A DNA stretch of 64,000 nt, from contig NC_087383.1 in NCBI RefSeq assembly GCF_963675165.1, positions 6,240,839 to 6,304,838 of the forward strand, written 5' to 3'. The DNA comes from Halichondria panicea (taxonomy: Eukaryota; Porifera; Demospongiae; Suberitida; Halichondriidae). A model generated the notes under the pieces. That model was not told where the DNA came from. It ran no database searches and saw nothing but the letters and a program-made list of their open reading frames with translations. Made by a program: the position numbers and the translations under genes. The first letter of the stretch is position 1. Each line of letters begins with the position of its first letter. Below are positions 11,401 to 25,684 of the stretch, in pieces.

Positions 11401-14400
11401 TCTATGGATAGAATCTAAACACACAATACAGACTGGTAGAACATCTCTAGCACTGCATACCCGCACTCATTTTCACCCTTCTACCGTCCTTCTACCCTCA
11501 CATGACTTCCCGATATAATTATACATGCTCTCCTTTTTGCTAACTCTATACCTCTATATTCCTCCATTCCTTCCGTATTTTATTGAACAATTACAGCTAG
11601 TATAGAATGTATTGCGATCATCAAACATAATTATAATTATGTGAACTTTGCGAGGGTTAATCAATTTGCAATAATAAAATCGCAAAATCTACTAGTAAAT
11701 ACACACGATCCTTACCAGAACGCAATAGTTACATAGCAAAGGGTCAACTTTTCTGCTGCTTGGGCTCATTATGCTTCGGTGCGCATGCGCAAGCGAGGTA
11801 TACGGTAGTGTGTTTGTGTGTGTGTGTGTCTAGATCTGTGTGCATGTGTGTGTGTCTGTGTAGACTGCTATACAGCTGCTCAAGGATGAATCAAGTGCAA
11901 GTAAGAGTATCATGTTTACTTGGATTTTAATTCGTAGATTTGCAAAATAATGCTTACTTGGAATGCCATTACAGCCTTTTCAGAAGTGTGCGTAGCGAAA
12001 TTTGTCCATGGAGTGTTGCTACTCTACTTAGTATAGTTAGCTAGAACGCTAGCTATTGGTAACTGCAACACTGAGAAGAGAGCTGCAAGGCTCTATACTG
12101 ATGCAGCTATTAACCTTGGCTTGAACTTTTGGCATCGATCATTTTTAACAACAAACATGGTCAATCATTACCCACTCTTTGAGTTTGCATGCAGCATGCA
12201 AATTAATGTTCATCATGTGTACCGCATAATAATTATATAATTATGTGTATAAGCTTTATGTTATGTAGCTTTGGCATCTCCACCGAGGCATGCATGCATG
12301 AGCACCTGCATGCGGTGCTTTCATTCAAATTGATGACACCTATATAATTTAAATTATTCAACATTCACAGCAACGAAATAAAACACCTACAAATTATATA
12401 TGGGATTAACCCATTCCCGGCTTTAACCCTTTCCCCGCTTTAGCCGACTATAGTCGGCATGGCTACTGATAAATTTCAAAAAATCGTTGTGCACACTGTG
12501 TTGGAGCTATGCACACACTGCAGGTACCAGCACATGCACATTGAGCTGCTCTTCCACATGGTATTTTTAATATTTTGCTTGGAGGTAAGGTTCGATCAGA
12601 ATTGTCAAAAGAAAAGTGACCGTTTTATAATTGTTACAAGATCTTCGTAGTACAACCTCAGGGAGGTTAGCTAGAGAGTGCATGAGAATATCGATGCCTA
12701 TGGCCTTGTAGAGTGAGAGGACAGTGACTGGGATCATAGCTAGGTAGGAAGCTTCCTTTCAGAGGTCAAGCTAAAAAGAAAGAGCCTGAGAATCCTGAGG
12801 AAGACGCACTTGAGGTGGACCATCTTCCTGAACCTGGTAAGTCACTATAGAGTAGCATTTGTAGTCTTGATAGCTTCACTATAGGTTTGTTTAGGCTAGT
12901 TAGTACAACAGTGGACATCATGAGCCACCATTAAAGTTGTAAACCTGTGTGTAGGTGAAGAAAATATTTCCCGGGAAAAGGGCGTCTGCCGATAGAACCT
13001 CAAATACAAGTTTCTGCAGATCCTGATTGAGTCCTGAGTCCTGAGTCAGCCATGTCACCGTGAGAACATTCTGAACACTTATATCATGTGTTCAGTCACT
13101 TCGTAACATCACACAATAATTATTGTTTGTGTACATAATTATGAATTTTTGTTAACAATTGTTATTTGTGGGGTGGTGGTTGGTTGCTAGGCAACAATGA
13201 TGATTCCATGAATGCGACAGGTCCGGTTCTACCTGTGGAACTTTGTTACAAGTGTTTTTAATATACGGTTCATGAGTTATAAATTTTTTAAACAAAATAT
13301 ACGAATATTCACTTTTAATTAAAGCAGGGAAAGGGTTAATTAAAAAACAAAATACAGAATAAATCTTTAAAAATACATATCTCATGAACAATACATTGTA
13401 ATCACTTGCAACTATTTCCTACAGGTAGCCCAGATCCTGGGGGTACCATGACATCATCATCATTACCTAGCAACTGACCACTCCCCACTAATTAACAATT
13501 TTTTTTACACATTTCACAATTACAATAATTATTGTATGAAGGCAATGAGCTATTCCCTATAATTATGGCAGTATTCTACGGCCTACAAGTTACTATACAC
13601 CCTAGAGCACTGAAGTGCTAACCCTCGTCTGTTGACAGGAGAATGGAGTGTTCAAATAAAGAGACCGGTAAAGGATAACTTTAGCTGCATGTAGATCTAC
13701 CTCAAATAAAGGTTGCGTGTCGAGTTCGTGAAAGTTCAAGCTATTCCCCGAAAATTAAATTCGCGAAAACGTTTCTAACGCTCATTTCGGGAAATTTGAC
13801 TTAAAATACTCATCCCAAACCTTCATCTGGGATGGCCATTTATACCCACTATACGCACTATAATTATATACGATACGAAGAGCAAGCCACAAGTATTGTT
13901 TATAGTTGTTTCTTAGCTATGCTAGCTTCTTTAGCTCTGACAGCCACTCTAGAGGTAGGCTATTTTGTGTATCTCAAGAATACAATAACTCCTACTCTTC
14001 CCATCAAGGATACCAGTACCTAGCTATGAGATGTTCATCTAGCCTTGTTTTTGAAGCTTGATCTTGGCATCTTCAACGCCGTATTTGCAGTTCTCTTTCT
14101 GAAAGTGGCATGACGTCATCACCATTTATGGGACTAATTAGCATAATTGAATTAAGCTAATTAGTTTTTTGGAAAAAGAAAACATTGAGCTTCATTTTGG
14201 AATCATCCACTGTATATTGCAAATAATACAGCAGTATGAACATAGTGTAAATTTTGGTGTTGAAATCTGGACCCGGGCCTAAGTGCGCAGAGCAAAGAGT
14301 CCTTCCTTATGGATATCACCAGCTATATAGCTATCATGCACTGTACAAGCTAACTAGCTCATAGATAAACGAAATTAGCTAAATCAATTAACTAATAACC

Positions 14401-17400
14401 TTTGGAAAAGCACTTCAATTAAAGCCTGCAGTTGAGCATGCATGCGCTTAAAATAAATATACGCTTATAGTCGAGTAAGCGCTAATAATCCAGTTTCTAC
14501 GGTATTATGTGGACACCCCTTTCTTGTGAAACAATCAAAGCGCATTGCAAATTATTTACCTCTTCTATAATTATTATAACACTCTAATACTTTTGAGCGA
14601 AAGCAAAAACATGGCGAGAGGCTTGCAACACTTGTTGTAACTGCATGTATACATGACTGAGATTGTTTGTAATAGTCTGCTAGTATAATTATACAGTATA
14701 GCTTCATTGGCATTGGCACGGCATTATCACCTGCGGTGTTTTCATGATCACATGCACGAGCACATGCACATAGAAGGGGCAACACCAGCGAAAAAAATTC
14801 ATCCAATGTGGGGCTCAAACCCATGATCCTCAGTCTGATGCTCTACCGACTGAACTAGACTTAGTTGCATATCTTCAAATTAACGAGCGCGCAGCGCGAA
14901 TGTTTTTGGGAGTTCCCACTTCCGGTCACACGTTGTGCAGTAAGACTATAATATAGGGAAAATCCCATCCTCAGCCAGGGTATAAGTCCCATAATAGACT
15001 TGCGTAGAGCTAGTTAGCTGCTATGAACAGTCAACTAACTAGCTTATAGGCGAACCCATTGAAGTTGATACATCAAAACAACAGGTACAATTACTACAAA
15101 AAGCTAGGTGGTAGTTGCACTAAAGCCAGCTAGCGTTATAATTATAGTGTAGAGATATATCTACTAAGTAGAGTAGCAACACTCCATGGAAGAGTTTTGC
15201 TACGCACTCTTCTGAAAATAATATTAGGCTGCGATGGCATTCCAAGTGAATAAATCACCACATGGGTTTCTGTATACACTCATGTTTTAATTGTTATACA
15301 CTAACAAGTTACTATAATAATAACGATGCAAAATAGTGACCAGTGCAGGCCCTATACCTCTTATCAAGGAATCGAGGCATACTGTACATACCAGTAGGTT
15401 AGCAAGGTGTTCATAAATGTACAACCTATTTAATTAGTATTTGACAACCCGGTATACAGCATAATAAATGCACAAAATAATAATAATTGTATTACTATAC
15501 TAACTTACCATTAACAGCCGCATTGCATTTCATGATGAGGAACTTTGTGGTGTCCAGGTGTCCCCTACTGACTGCCAGTCCCAGTGGAGTTAGTCCATCC
15601 CTGGTCACAGCTCCTATATAGTGATGCGCATGTCAGGAATTAGTCTCGAATCCAGGCCGATTAAAATACGGTTTGCATGGCCATGGTATCATATAGGTGT
15701 GGTCCGTCCACGCCCATGTACTATCTATTGTATGCCCATTGTGAAGATTAGCTAGCTAGCTGTGGCCCTCTATTAGGAAGGCTTATTTGCACACTATAAT
15801 TATAGTCTGAAACCAGGAGAGGCTAGCTCTCATCTACCTCTATAATGGTCGTATGGTCGGAATGTTTGAACTTATTTTCTGTACAGACCATGGAAAATCT
15901 GTAAATTTATGCTTCCAAATTAACTACGACCATAAGACCATTGTAGAGGTAGCCTCTTCTGGCTTCAGAATGGTGTGCAAGCCTTCTCAACAACGGAATA
16001 GAGGGCATAAGCCACAGAGACAAAGTATTTGAACTTATAGTAAACGAACTATTATTATACTTATAATAAATTTTACAAAAGTTTCCTAATGTAGAACAAA
16101 TCCTCAGATTCTGGGGAACTCAGTTTGTGCATGTGCACTATCATCACCCATGCAATAGATACCAGGCCGTATTTTAATCGGCCTGATCTCGAGGCTATAG
16201 TCAGGAATGTACAGTACATTGTCTTAGAAACCCTAACCAATGAAAACACCGCGGGTGCTGATGCCTCGTGGAGGACAGTAGTAGATCTAAATGTAAAAGC
16301 GGAAAATGATCGACCATGATCAGTGCTAGTATGCCAGGGACTTCTATACATGGAAGTAAGAACAGTCAACTATAGCTAACCTAAGCTAACCTGAACACTC
16401 CTTTGGCAATTGGTGCATCAAAACAACATGCAGGTACAATCATTGAATCAAAATTTTTTACAATAGCTACAAAACTGATAAATAGCTAGCTGGTAGCTGT
16501 AGTAAGCCACAATAGCTAGACTGAAAGGGGGGATCCGTGGCACCCTGGGATCTCCCCCTGGATCCGCCACTGCTATGGTGTTGTCGAGAAGGCTTGCACA
16601 CTAGTCTGAAACTACTTTTATGATCGTTGGATGGTCGTGATTTGGTTTTTACAAATGAAAGCTTCTTCTGGCTTCAAACTAGTGTATCGACAACACCACA
16701 GAGGGCCACAGCTAGCCAGCAAGTCTTCTCAACAACGCAATAGAGAGCATAAGCCACAGTTTCACAGGAGACAAGTATTTGTTAAAATTAATACGAAAAG
16801 AAACTATATATAATATTATATGTGACAGGGCCTAGGAAAACAACCCTTAACGCGGGTATACCCGAGTTTATTTTTATTGTTGAATCGGATAAAGCGTTCT
16901 CTAAGCTTCAAAATGATACCAAGATAGACCTCTTAGCTATTTTCTATCCGGAGATATGTTCGAGGGAACGCTACGAAGTATTGCAACTTGAGCAGATGAC
17001 GCTCAAACGCCATGAATAATTGAAGTTCAATTATTGATTTCCGGGCACTTCAGATCAATACTGCTGCTCAACCTCATGGCAGGAGACAGCTTCAGAAGCC
17101 ATGAAACCTATTGTTCCTATTGCACAAGAGATATTATACAGAACAACACCTACAGTTCACTATACTGATAAACCCTAAACACGAATTCAACCGACTAAAC
17201 CAAATTAAACAGGTACTAACAGAAACACACATAAGCACACAACTAAAAACACTCTATACTCCCACTGGCACTTGAAGACAAATTTCGGAGGCCGGCTAAA
17301 AGTCAAAGAAATAAGACTCCACAACACCAGGAGAGCTTGCAGAAGGCTACTAAAAGATTTTGACCCCCAAAAAAAGACAAGAAAAACGTTAATTGACAAC

Positions 17401-20400
17401 CAGCAATCCGTTTTGAAAATGGCTGAAGGATAAACAGCATGCATGTGCTTGCTTTCTATATATCGTACTCCAGTGTATCAGAAGAGGAAACATGCGCCAC
17501 TATATAAAGAGTGTGACAACCATTTGAAGCAAAAACAACCTACTAGAGCTTAGACAGGCTTAACCCTTTCCCTGCTTTAATTAAAAGTGAATATTCGCAT
17601 ATTTTGTTTAAAAAATTTATAACTCATGAACCGTATATTAAAAACACTTGTAACAAAGTTCCACAGGTAGAACCGGACCTGTCGCATTCATGGAATCATC
17701 ATTGTTGCCTAGCAACCAACCACCACCCCACAAATAACAATTGTTAACAAAAATTCATAATTATGTACACAAACAATATTGTGTGATGTTACGAAGTGAC
17801 TGAACACATTATATAAGTGTTCAGAATGTTTTCACGGTGACATGGCTGACTCAGGACTCAATCAGGATCTGCAGAAACTTGTAATTGAGGTTCTATCGGC
17901 AGACGCCCTTTTCCCAGGAAATATTTTCTTCACCTACACACAGGTTTACAAGTTTAATGGTGGCTCATGATGTCCACTGTTGTACTAACTAGCCTAAACA
18001 AACCTATAGTGAAGCTATCAAGACTACAAATGCTACTCTATAGTGACTTACCAGGTTCAGGAAGATGGTCCACCTCAAGTGCGTCTTCCTCAGGATTCTC
18101 AGGCTCTTTCTTTTTAGCTTGACCTCTGAAAGGAAGTTTCCTACCTAGCTATGATCTCAGTCACTGTCCTCTCACTCTACAAGGCCATATAGGCATCTAT
18201 ATTCTCACTCTCTAGCTTCCCTAGAACCTCCCTGAGGTTGTACTACAAAGATCTTGTAGCAATTATAAAACGGTCACTTTTCTTTCGACAATTCTGATCG
18301 AACCGTACCTCCAAGCAAAATATTAAAAATACCATGTGGAAGAGCAGCTCAATGCACATGTGCTAGTACCTGCAGTGTGTGCATAGCTCCAACACAGTGT
18401 GCACAACGATTTTTTGAAATTTATCAGTAGCCATGCCGACTATAGTCGGCTAAAGCGGGGAAAGGGTTAAAGTACACTTATTGCTATACCTTATGAAAAA
18501 TTGCACTATTTTCAAATTCCATCGTGTTTCGTCTGACTGACTATTACTTAGTATAACTACCTCCACTAAATCCATACAGTAATACAGTTACAGGCATGCA
18601 GTGATTGTTCCCACTCTTTTAAAACAAAATTAATTACAACCATTAAGGCAATTAAAAGTCGGATTAGTATCTTGAATAAGTGTAGTAAGTAATAATTATT
18701 CTTGGAAAGTCATTATACAAACATGTTCAGGATACAGCTTCTAGTCGACTATACAACTTGGACAATGGGCGTTTTCTCAGAATTGCGTTCACTTTCACGA
18801 GGCAGATGACCTCTAAGGCTCCACTTTTCTTATTATATACGCAATTCCCCCATCATGCATCATTCACTAATACTGGCAGGGTTTCGTAGAGAGGGTGGGC
18901 GTCTTGGTACCCTCCTCCCTAGAAATATAATGATGTCATAACAAAATGTATGTAATTAAAAGAAGTATTTATAGCACAAGTATAAGTTGTACAACAAAGG
19001 ATCGATTAATAGTTGTATATTGTGCTATTGTATTACTAAACCTGCTCTCTCTCCGCAGGGAAAGGCAACATCAAAATAATTACTGACTTATCTGTTATTA
19101 TGATAATTATCCATAGATATTATAATACTGAAGATTATCACGAGTCTGTGCCAGTAAATGCATGACTGCCTGCAAAGCACAAGTGACAGTTATACTAGGC
19201 ACACGGACGAGTGATATAGTCATCACTATCCATGGTATAAAGCATTTATTGGTTAAAGCAACCAAAATGCAGGATGAATCTGTACACATGAGACATGCGG
19301 TTGTTTTGTCAACCAGAAGCAAAAAAATTTACTTTTCTCCCTGAAATAGATGGACAGTTCTATTTAACAACTATAGCTATGTGTAGAGAATAACCAGTTT
19401 GGGGTAACGATCAGTTTGACCCAAAAGCGTGGAGCTTCTAGTATTGAAGATGTTCAACAGCAGAATAATAACAGCAATAAGGTACTGTGATGCCAACTGG
19501 TGCAACAACAATACATGGTGACTTAAATACAAAACATAATTATAATTATAGTAACTATGCTGGAATGGTCTAGAATATCAGTTCTACAGAGGTTACATCA
19601 TGGCAGGAGACAGCTTCAGGAGCCATGAAACCTATTGTTCCTATTGCACAAAAGAAATAATTATACAGAACAACACCTACAGTTCACTACTTAAGTCATC
19701 ATGTTTTGTTGTTGCACCAGTTGTATAGTACCTCCATAAGGCTCCACTTTTCTTATATCTACGCAATTCCACCATCTTTAAAATAACTGCCCAGCAATGT
19801 CACATGGCACGTGCGTGGCTGTGATACAGTGCAAGTGTATAGTATAACCTTCAACTCTCCATTCTCACCTCAGGTAATGGATGCTATAATTAAAATAATT
19901 ATTATGCTAGATGTATGCACAGGCTAGATCGACCATAATAGACACTGTGTTAGGCCTCCATATACTCTTGCAACACCAGGACTTCATAGAGGGGGGGCAC
20001 AGGGGGCGCTCGCCCCCCAGGCAATTGTATTGAAAATATAGGCCATAACGCACTGTGTTACGGCCTGTTACACACCAACCAAACAAAGAGTGTTTTATAA
20101 CAACAATAATGAGTTCTTTACGAAGCTACTTTAATTAAACTGCTATTCTTCTATATACTCTTTCTGTTCCATACGTCCACAATTTCTTCTTCAAAGTCAC
20201 TATATCTGTATAAGTACAGAGGGCGATTCAATTAAGAGCGACCTTCATTAATAGTGAGAAAGGCTTGTGTCGCTCAGGCTATGGCTTTTATCTATAGTGC
20301 CATTCAACCTAGGCAATTGGATTTCTGCATTTTTTATGACATTCCACAATACTATTAGTACTTAATAACTCTTAAGAATGAATTAAGATGCGATGCATGA

Positions 20401-23400
20401 CAGTCTCTAAACACAACAATTTCGCAGATCCCCTAAGATACGGATAATCGCCGAGCCTCCCATTTTTCTGAAATGTTGATTTTCTCCCCCCTGTCATTTT
20501 TTTTCTGTATAAAGGCCTGAACAATGCTCTTCAAAGTACATCTATATACATGCAGTAAACATGGCTATCATTATTTTTATCATAATTATAATTCCAGTCC
20601 TGTCTTCTCTTCTCTGCTTCTTGACATTCATCTTAGGCATTTTTTCACATTTTCGAAACGTATAATACTTCTGTACTGAAGAAATAAAGGGAATCGAACT
20701 AAAAAACTAATTTTGCACTGTGAAACATTGTGAACGTATATGATTGGCAGGAAAAGCATGAAAAGCGTAGAAACAAGAAATTCGGCGAGTGCAACTCCAA
20801 TCCGTTACAACGTGATAAATATTGGCTGAGTCCAAGGTCTCTGGTTTTGAGATTCGAAGGCCTGAGGCTGTAGCATCCCAAGCATAATTATAGCGAGGGT
20901 GCTACTAAGGGCATATAACTGATTTAGAATAGTGCTAAGCATTAAGCAAGCTAGGCTATAATTTTAAAAAGACTCTGAAACCAAGAGTTTCTACAAGCCT
21001 CAAGCAAGGTTAAAGCTTCGCTCTGGCTAGTCTACATAAAAAAAATCACATTGAAGGCATGCAGTTTCGTTTTTTTTCTCTTCAGGGGAGGCCAGTGAAG
21101 GAGGCTATACCGTACCCTCGAGAAAATACGCTCAGCAAGAAGTCTAGGCTTATTAGAGTCCTGACTGGGCGTTTAATCGCGAACGTCGAGTTTTCATTTG
21201 AATATACGTTCACTCGCGGCCTCAAATCCAGGTTTACACTTCGCTCTATGACAAATCTTATTGTATTTTCATTTTAATACATAGTATGAATATTTTATTG
21301 ACAACAATGTTATAAACTAATGCATGAATAATAATTATGATTAAAGCATGACAAGAGAATGAACATGAAGAAGTGAACTCTGACTCTATTCCTCTATTCA
21401 ATGCTTGCCGATGTCAGATGTAGCAGAAACTTCCCAAAGGATATGGTAGGACATATACTCCTATACAGAGTATATAACTATCAGGTACTTCGTTTCAAAA
21501 AACCAAGGCAAGGTAACTTGCAAAATTAGCCTGCATGTGTGATAACTTTCTTGGACTTTGTGTTTTCCTTTCTCAGCATAATTATTATAGGACTATATAC
21601 TTGTTCTCTGCATAATTATACATCTTCAAGGTCAAACAGATCCATACAGAGAAAGTTATATGTTTGATCTTATAGTCCAGAAAAGAGTATAATTATAGTC
21701 TACTCTAGATCTTACTAGCTACTACCTAAAACTTTCTTTCTTCTGTCAGACACTAAAATTAAGAGTGAGCATGTGGTATTCAGCTACTGCGCATGCTCAA
21801 CTCTTCATTCTTATAATCGAGTGAAAATTCCCTCGTGCAAGAACTTTGAAGCAAAAGAGGGGATGGGCGTTTATTCAAGATGGGCATATTTTCGTGTGTC
21901 ACAACTATATTACTTGAGTTAAAAACAAAAATAAAAGAGATTTTTCACATATAACTGCAAATCCGCAAATTGCAATCCAAAAAAACGATACTATAGAAGC
22001 CTATAATTATAATTATTATAGAAACTCTTGTTTGCACTTCATTGATCCTTGAGCAGCTGTAGCAGTCTATACACACACATGCACACAGTATACCATAATT
22101 ATACCTCTCTGAGCACAGTGGTGTTTCTAGGAAATGCAGCTAGTAGGAGGGTGCTGAGAGCGAGCGCAAAAAAAGTGTTTGATTGCTACTATAATAATTA
22201 CATGCATGTATACAGGCTAGATACACTTGAATAACTCTTTGATCATCAGAACGTCCATCCTCTTTATAATTAATAATTATTATAGCTACCACCACATGGG
22301 TTTCCGTATATACACTCATGTTTTAATTGTTATACACTAACAAGTTACTATAATAACGATGCAAAACAGTGACCAGTGCAGGCCCTATACCAGTACGGCC
22401 ACTCACTATTCCGTTTACCGGCCAGTGCTGGCTGTCCCAAACAAGGTTCAATGTAATTTATACGTATATTACGGCCGGATATGACGTTTTGGGTGTGGTT
22501 TAGCAAATAAAATTGGATTACACTTAAATAGAGAGCAGAATGATTCATTATCCTACATTATCTTCGAGACAAGAACCGCAAAAGTAGTAATCCAATTTTA
22601 TTTGCTAAACCACACCCAAAACGTCATATCCGCCGTAATATACGTATAAAAATTAATTACATTGAAAACCTTGTTTGGGACAGCCAGCACTGGCCGGTAA
22701 ACGGAATAGCGAGTGGCCATTCTTCAGGGTGAGTTTTGTGCAGTAAACATAATTATAGCTAGCATTCCGTGCCAAGCCAAATGGCCGGTATATCGAGGTG
22801 GCCGTACTTCAGAGAGCCGGAATAGCGAGAGTCTACTGTACACAGCAGAACAAAATTACAGTGTGTTATTATAGCGTATAGCATATCAAATTGCTTAACT
22901 GTATATATGCATAGAAAGGTCAACGCAATGAGCTATTCCCTATAATTATGGCAGTAGTCTATGGCCTACAAGTTACTATACACCCTAGAAGTGCTACCCT
23001 CGGCTGTTGACAGGAGAATATAGAGTGTTCAGTTTTACAATAATAAAGATACTGGTAAAGGATCACTTTAGCTGCATGTAGATCTACCTCGAATAAAGGT
23101 CGCGTGTGAAGCTCATGCAAGTTCAAGGTATTCCGCAAAAATTAAATGCGCGAAAACTATTCTAACGGTCATTTTGCGAAATTTCATTCATAAACTATAT
23201 ATACCCACTATACGGTATGAAGAGCAAGCCACAAGTATTGTTTAGTGTTAAGTGCCATCAACACGCAGGAACATTTCACCTATATATAAGGTGTCACACA
23301 AAGAGAAAGTACATTTGCCCACAAGCATGCTACTGATTGTACAGAGCATGACCATGGGCGTATACAGAGAAGAGGGCATGCAACTCACTATGTACCCTAC

Positions 23401-25644
23401 GTACTCATCCGACTTCGTATCAGAGACCGGATATGCTAAAAATAGAATCCAGTATACGGACGTGAACAAGTGGGCGGTGTTGTTTACGGAGTTATAATTA
23501 TGGGCGTGTACATCAGAGCTGCCTTTGCTAGCTAGCTAGCTAGCTAACAGTGCAGTATTATTTTAGAGAAGTGTCATGACCAGTCCTAGTCCAGCCAGGT
23601 CCAAGACAACCCCTTCGAGCGGGAAGTTAAGTGCTGGGTGCATTGTTAAGAAGTACCAGAGACTCAGGAAGACAGGTTTATTGTACCTATAGGTTTCATC
23701 TTCTTGGAGTTGCAACTGTTGGATGGTTTGCCTTTGCCTTTGACACTGCTAGTACGAGCCATACTGCTGAGAACTAGTTTTACTATGCTGCAATCGAGCT
23801 AGCTTATACAGATATAATGATTTACCTTGTGCGGTCAAAGGTTACGTGTGGGCGTTTTTGTGGGCAGTTCTAAAAATAGCTCAATACGAAGTCGAATGAT
23901 TCTGAGAATAGGGCGAGTTGCATGCCCTCTTCTCTGTATACGCCCTTGGCATGACCACAAAGCTAATAATTATACGTAAGAGCAAGCCACAAGTATTGTT
24001 ACATGCAGAGGTACAAATTAACAGTCGGTCGCAATTAGCTGACTATTAACTATACTGGCTCAGTGATAGTGTCCTAGCATGCAAAGACTGAAAGCCAAAG
24101 GTCATAATTATAGTTATGATGAACATGTGACAGTGCCAATGAAAAGGGACCTTAACGCGGGCAGTTTCGAATCAGTTTTTATTGTTGAATCGGATAGAGC
24201 GTCCTTTAAGCTTCAAAATGATACCAAGATCGACCTCCTAGCTACTTTCTTTCCGGAGATATGTTCGAGGGAACGCTACGAAGGTATTGCAACCTTGAGT
24301 AAATGACGCTCAAACTTCATGAATAATTGAAGTTCCGTATACTCATAAAGCTTCGTAAAAGATGTTCTGAAGAAGACAAGTTAGTTAGATGAAGGCTAGG
24401 CGTTCTAGGACTCTCTAGCTAGCTAGTATAGCTATGTAACTGGATTGCTTGCGAAATTTGACTCAAAATACTCATCCCAAACCTTCGTCTGGGATGGCCC
24501 ACTATATGCACTATAATTATATACGGTACGAAGAGCAAGCCACAAGTATTGTTTATAGTTGTTAAGTGCCATCAACACGATTAAACGTATTCTGACTTGT
24601 TCAGTTTACTATATATACACCCTCGAGCACTAAAGTGCTAACCCTCGTCTGTTGACAGGAGAATGGAGTGCATATAGCAACCACACAATCAATAGTGTTT
24701 GAATTAACAGTAACAGACTCAGTAGATCAATTATTATAGCAAACATATAGAGACTGGTAAAGGATCACTTTAGCTGCATGTATATCTACCTCGAATAAAG
24801 GTCGCGTGTGGAGCTCGTGCAAGTTCAAGTTATTCCACGAAACTTAAATGAGCGAAAACTATTATAACGGTCATTTCGCGAAATTTCATATACCCTCAAA
24901 CTATACCCACTATAATTATATAAGCCATGCATACAACACACCATGACAGTGCATAAGCTATACGGTACGGTATGAAGAGCAAGCCACAAGTATTGTTACA
25001 GAGGTATAAATAACAGTCGGTCCATTGGTCAATTTCTAAGCAATTAGCTGACCATTAACTACTTGCTCAGTCATAGTGTCCTAGCATGCAAAGATTAAAG
25101 GCCAAAAGTAATTAGGGTTAGGGTAAATGTAACATGGAAGGGACAGTATGACTTGTGTAACCTTGACAACGTATCTAGGTACCCTAACCCTCCATTATCA
25201 ACTTCCCCTGATCATGAACTGTACTTCATTCACATGAATATTGTATTGCATGTACTAACTTACCATTGATATTCACATTGCACTCTGTGATGAGGTACTT
25301 GATAGTGTCCAGCTTCCCTACTCTGACTGCCCCTCCCAGTGGAGTTAGTCCATCATAGTTAACAGCTCCTATAGTGGTGAGTTAGGCACGTACATAATAT
25401 AGTTCACTAGGTCAGAGTCTATTGTTCTCAAATTCAACTATTCAATAGCTGCGTATGCACTAGACACGTTTAAACTTGGTACATGCATGCATGGGGATAA
25501 TTCCAGGGATGAAACATGCCAGATTAGAATGAACATTACCACAATAGTAGAGTCATATGGCTGCGTAGCAACTACAAGAACGTTGTCAGTTAAAAACCAC
25601 GTAGAGGTCAGGGTACAACAACCGTTTGTTCTCAAATCACAAAT

Positions 25645-25684
<40 letters not shown>

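Larger units (their letters stand above)
5758..11790. repeat. Segmental duplication unit A (copy of 59203-63525)
   Basis: The homology covers the linker exon, the ROC exon and the intron upstream of it. It runs through the degraded piggyBac-MITE relic (9708-10560 against 62187-62745), the block tgtagcccacaatcgggacgt near 11190 (62925 in the other copy), and up to the tactagtaa MITE (about 11600-11790 against 63320-63525). Unit A carries an extra 808-bp foldback element at 8599-9406. Confidence 0.85.

Noticed and set aside
25107..25198. Interstitial telomere
   Set aside because: There are only two TTAGGG units at one end and the inverse at the other, so it is better seen as a small hairpin element.
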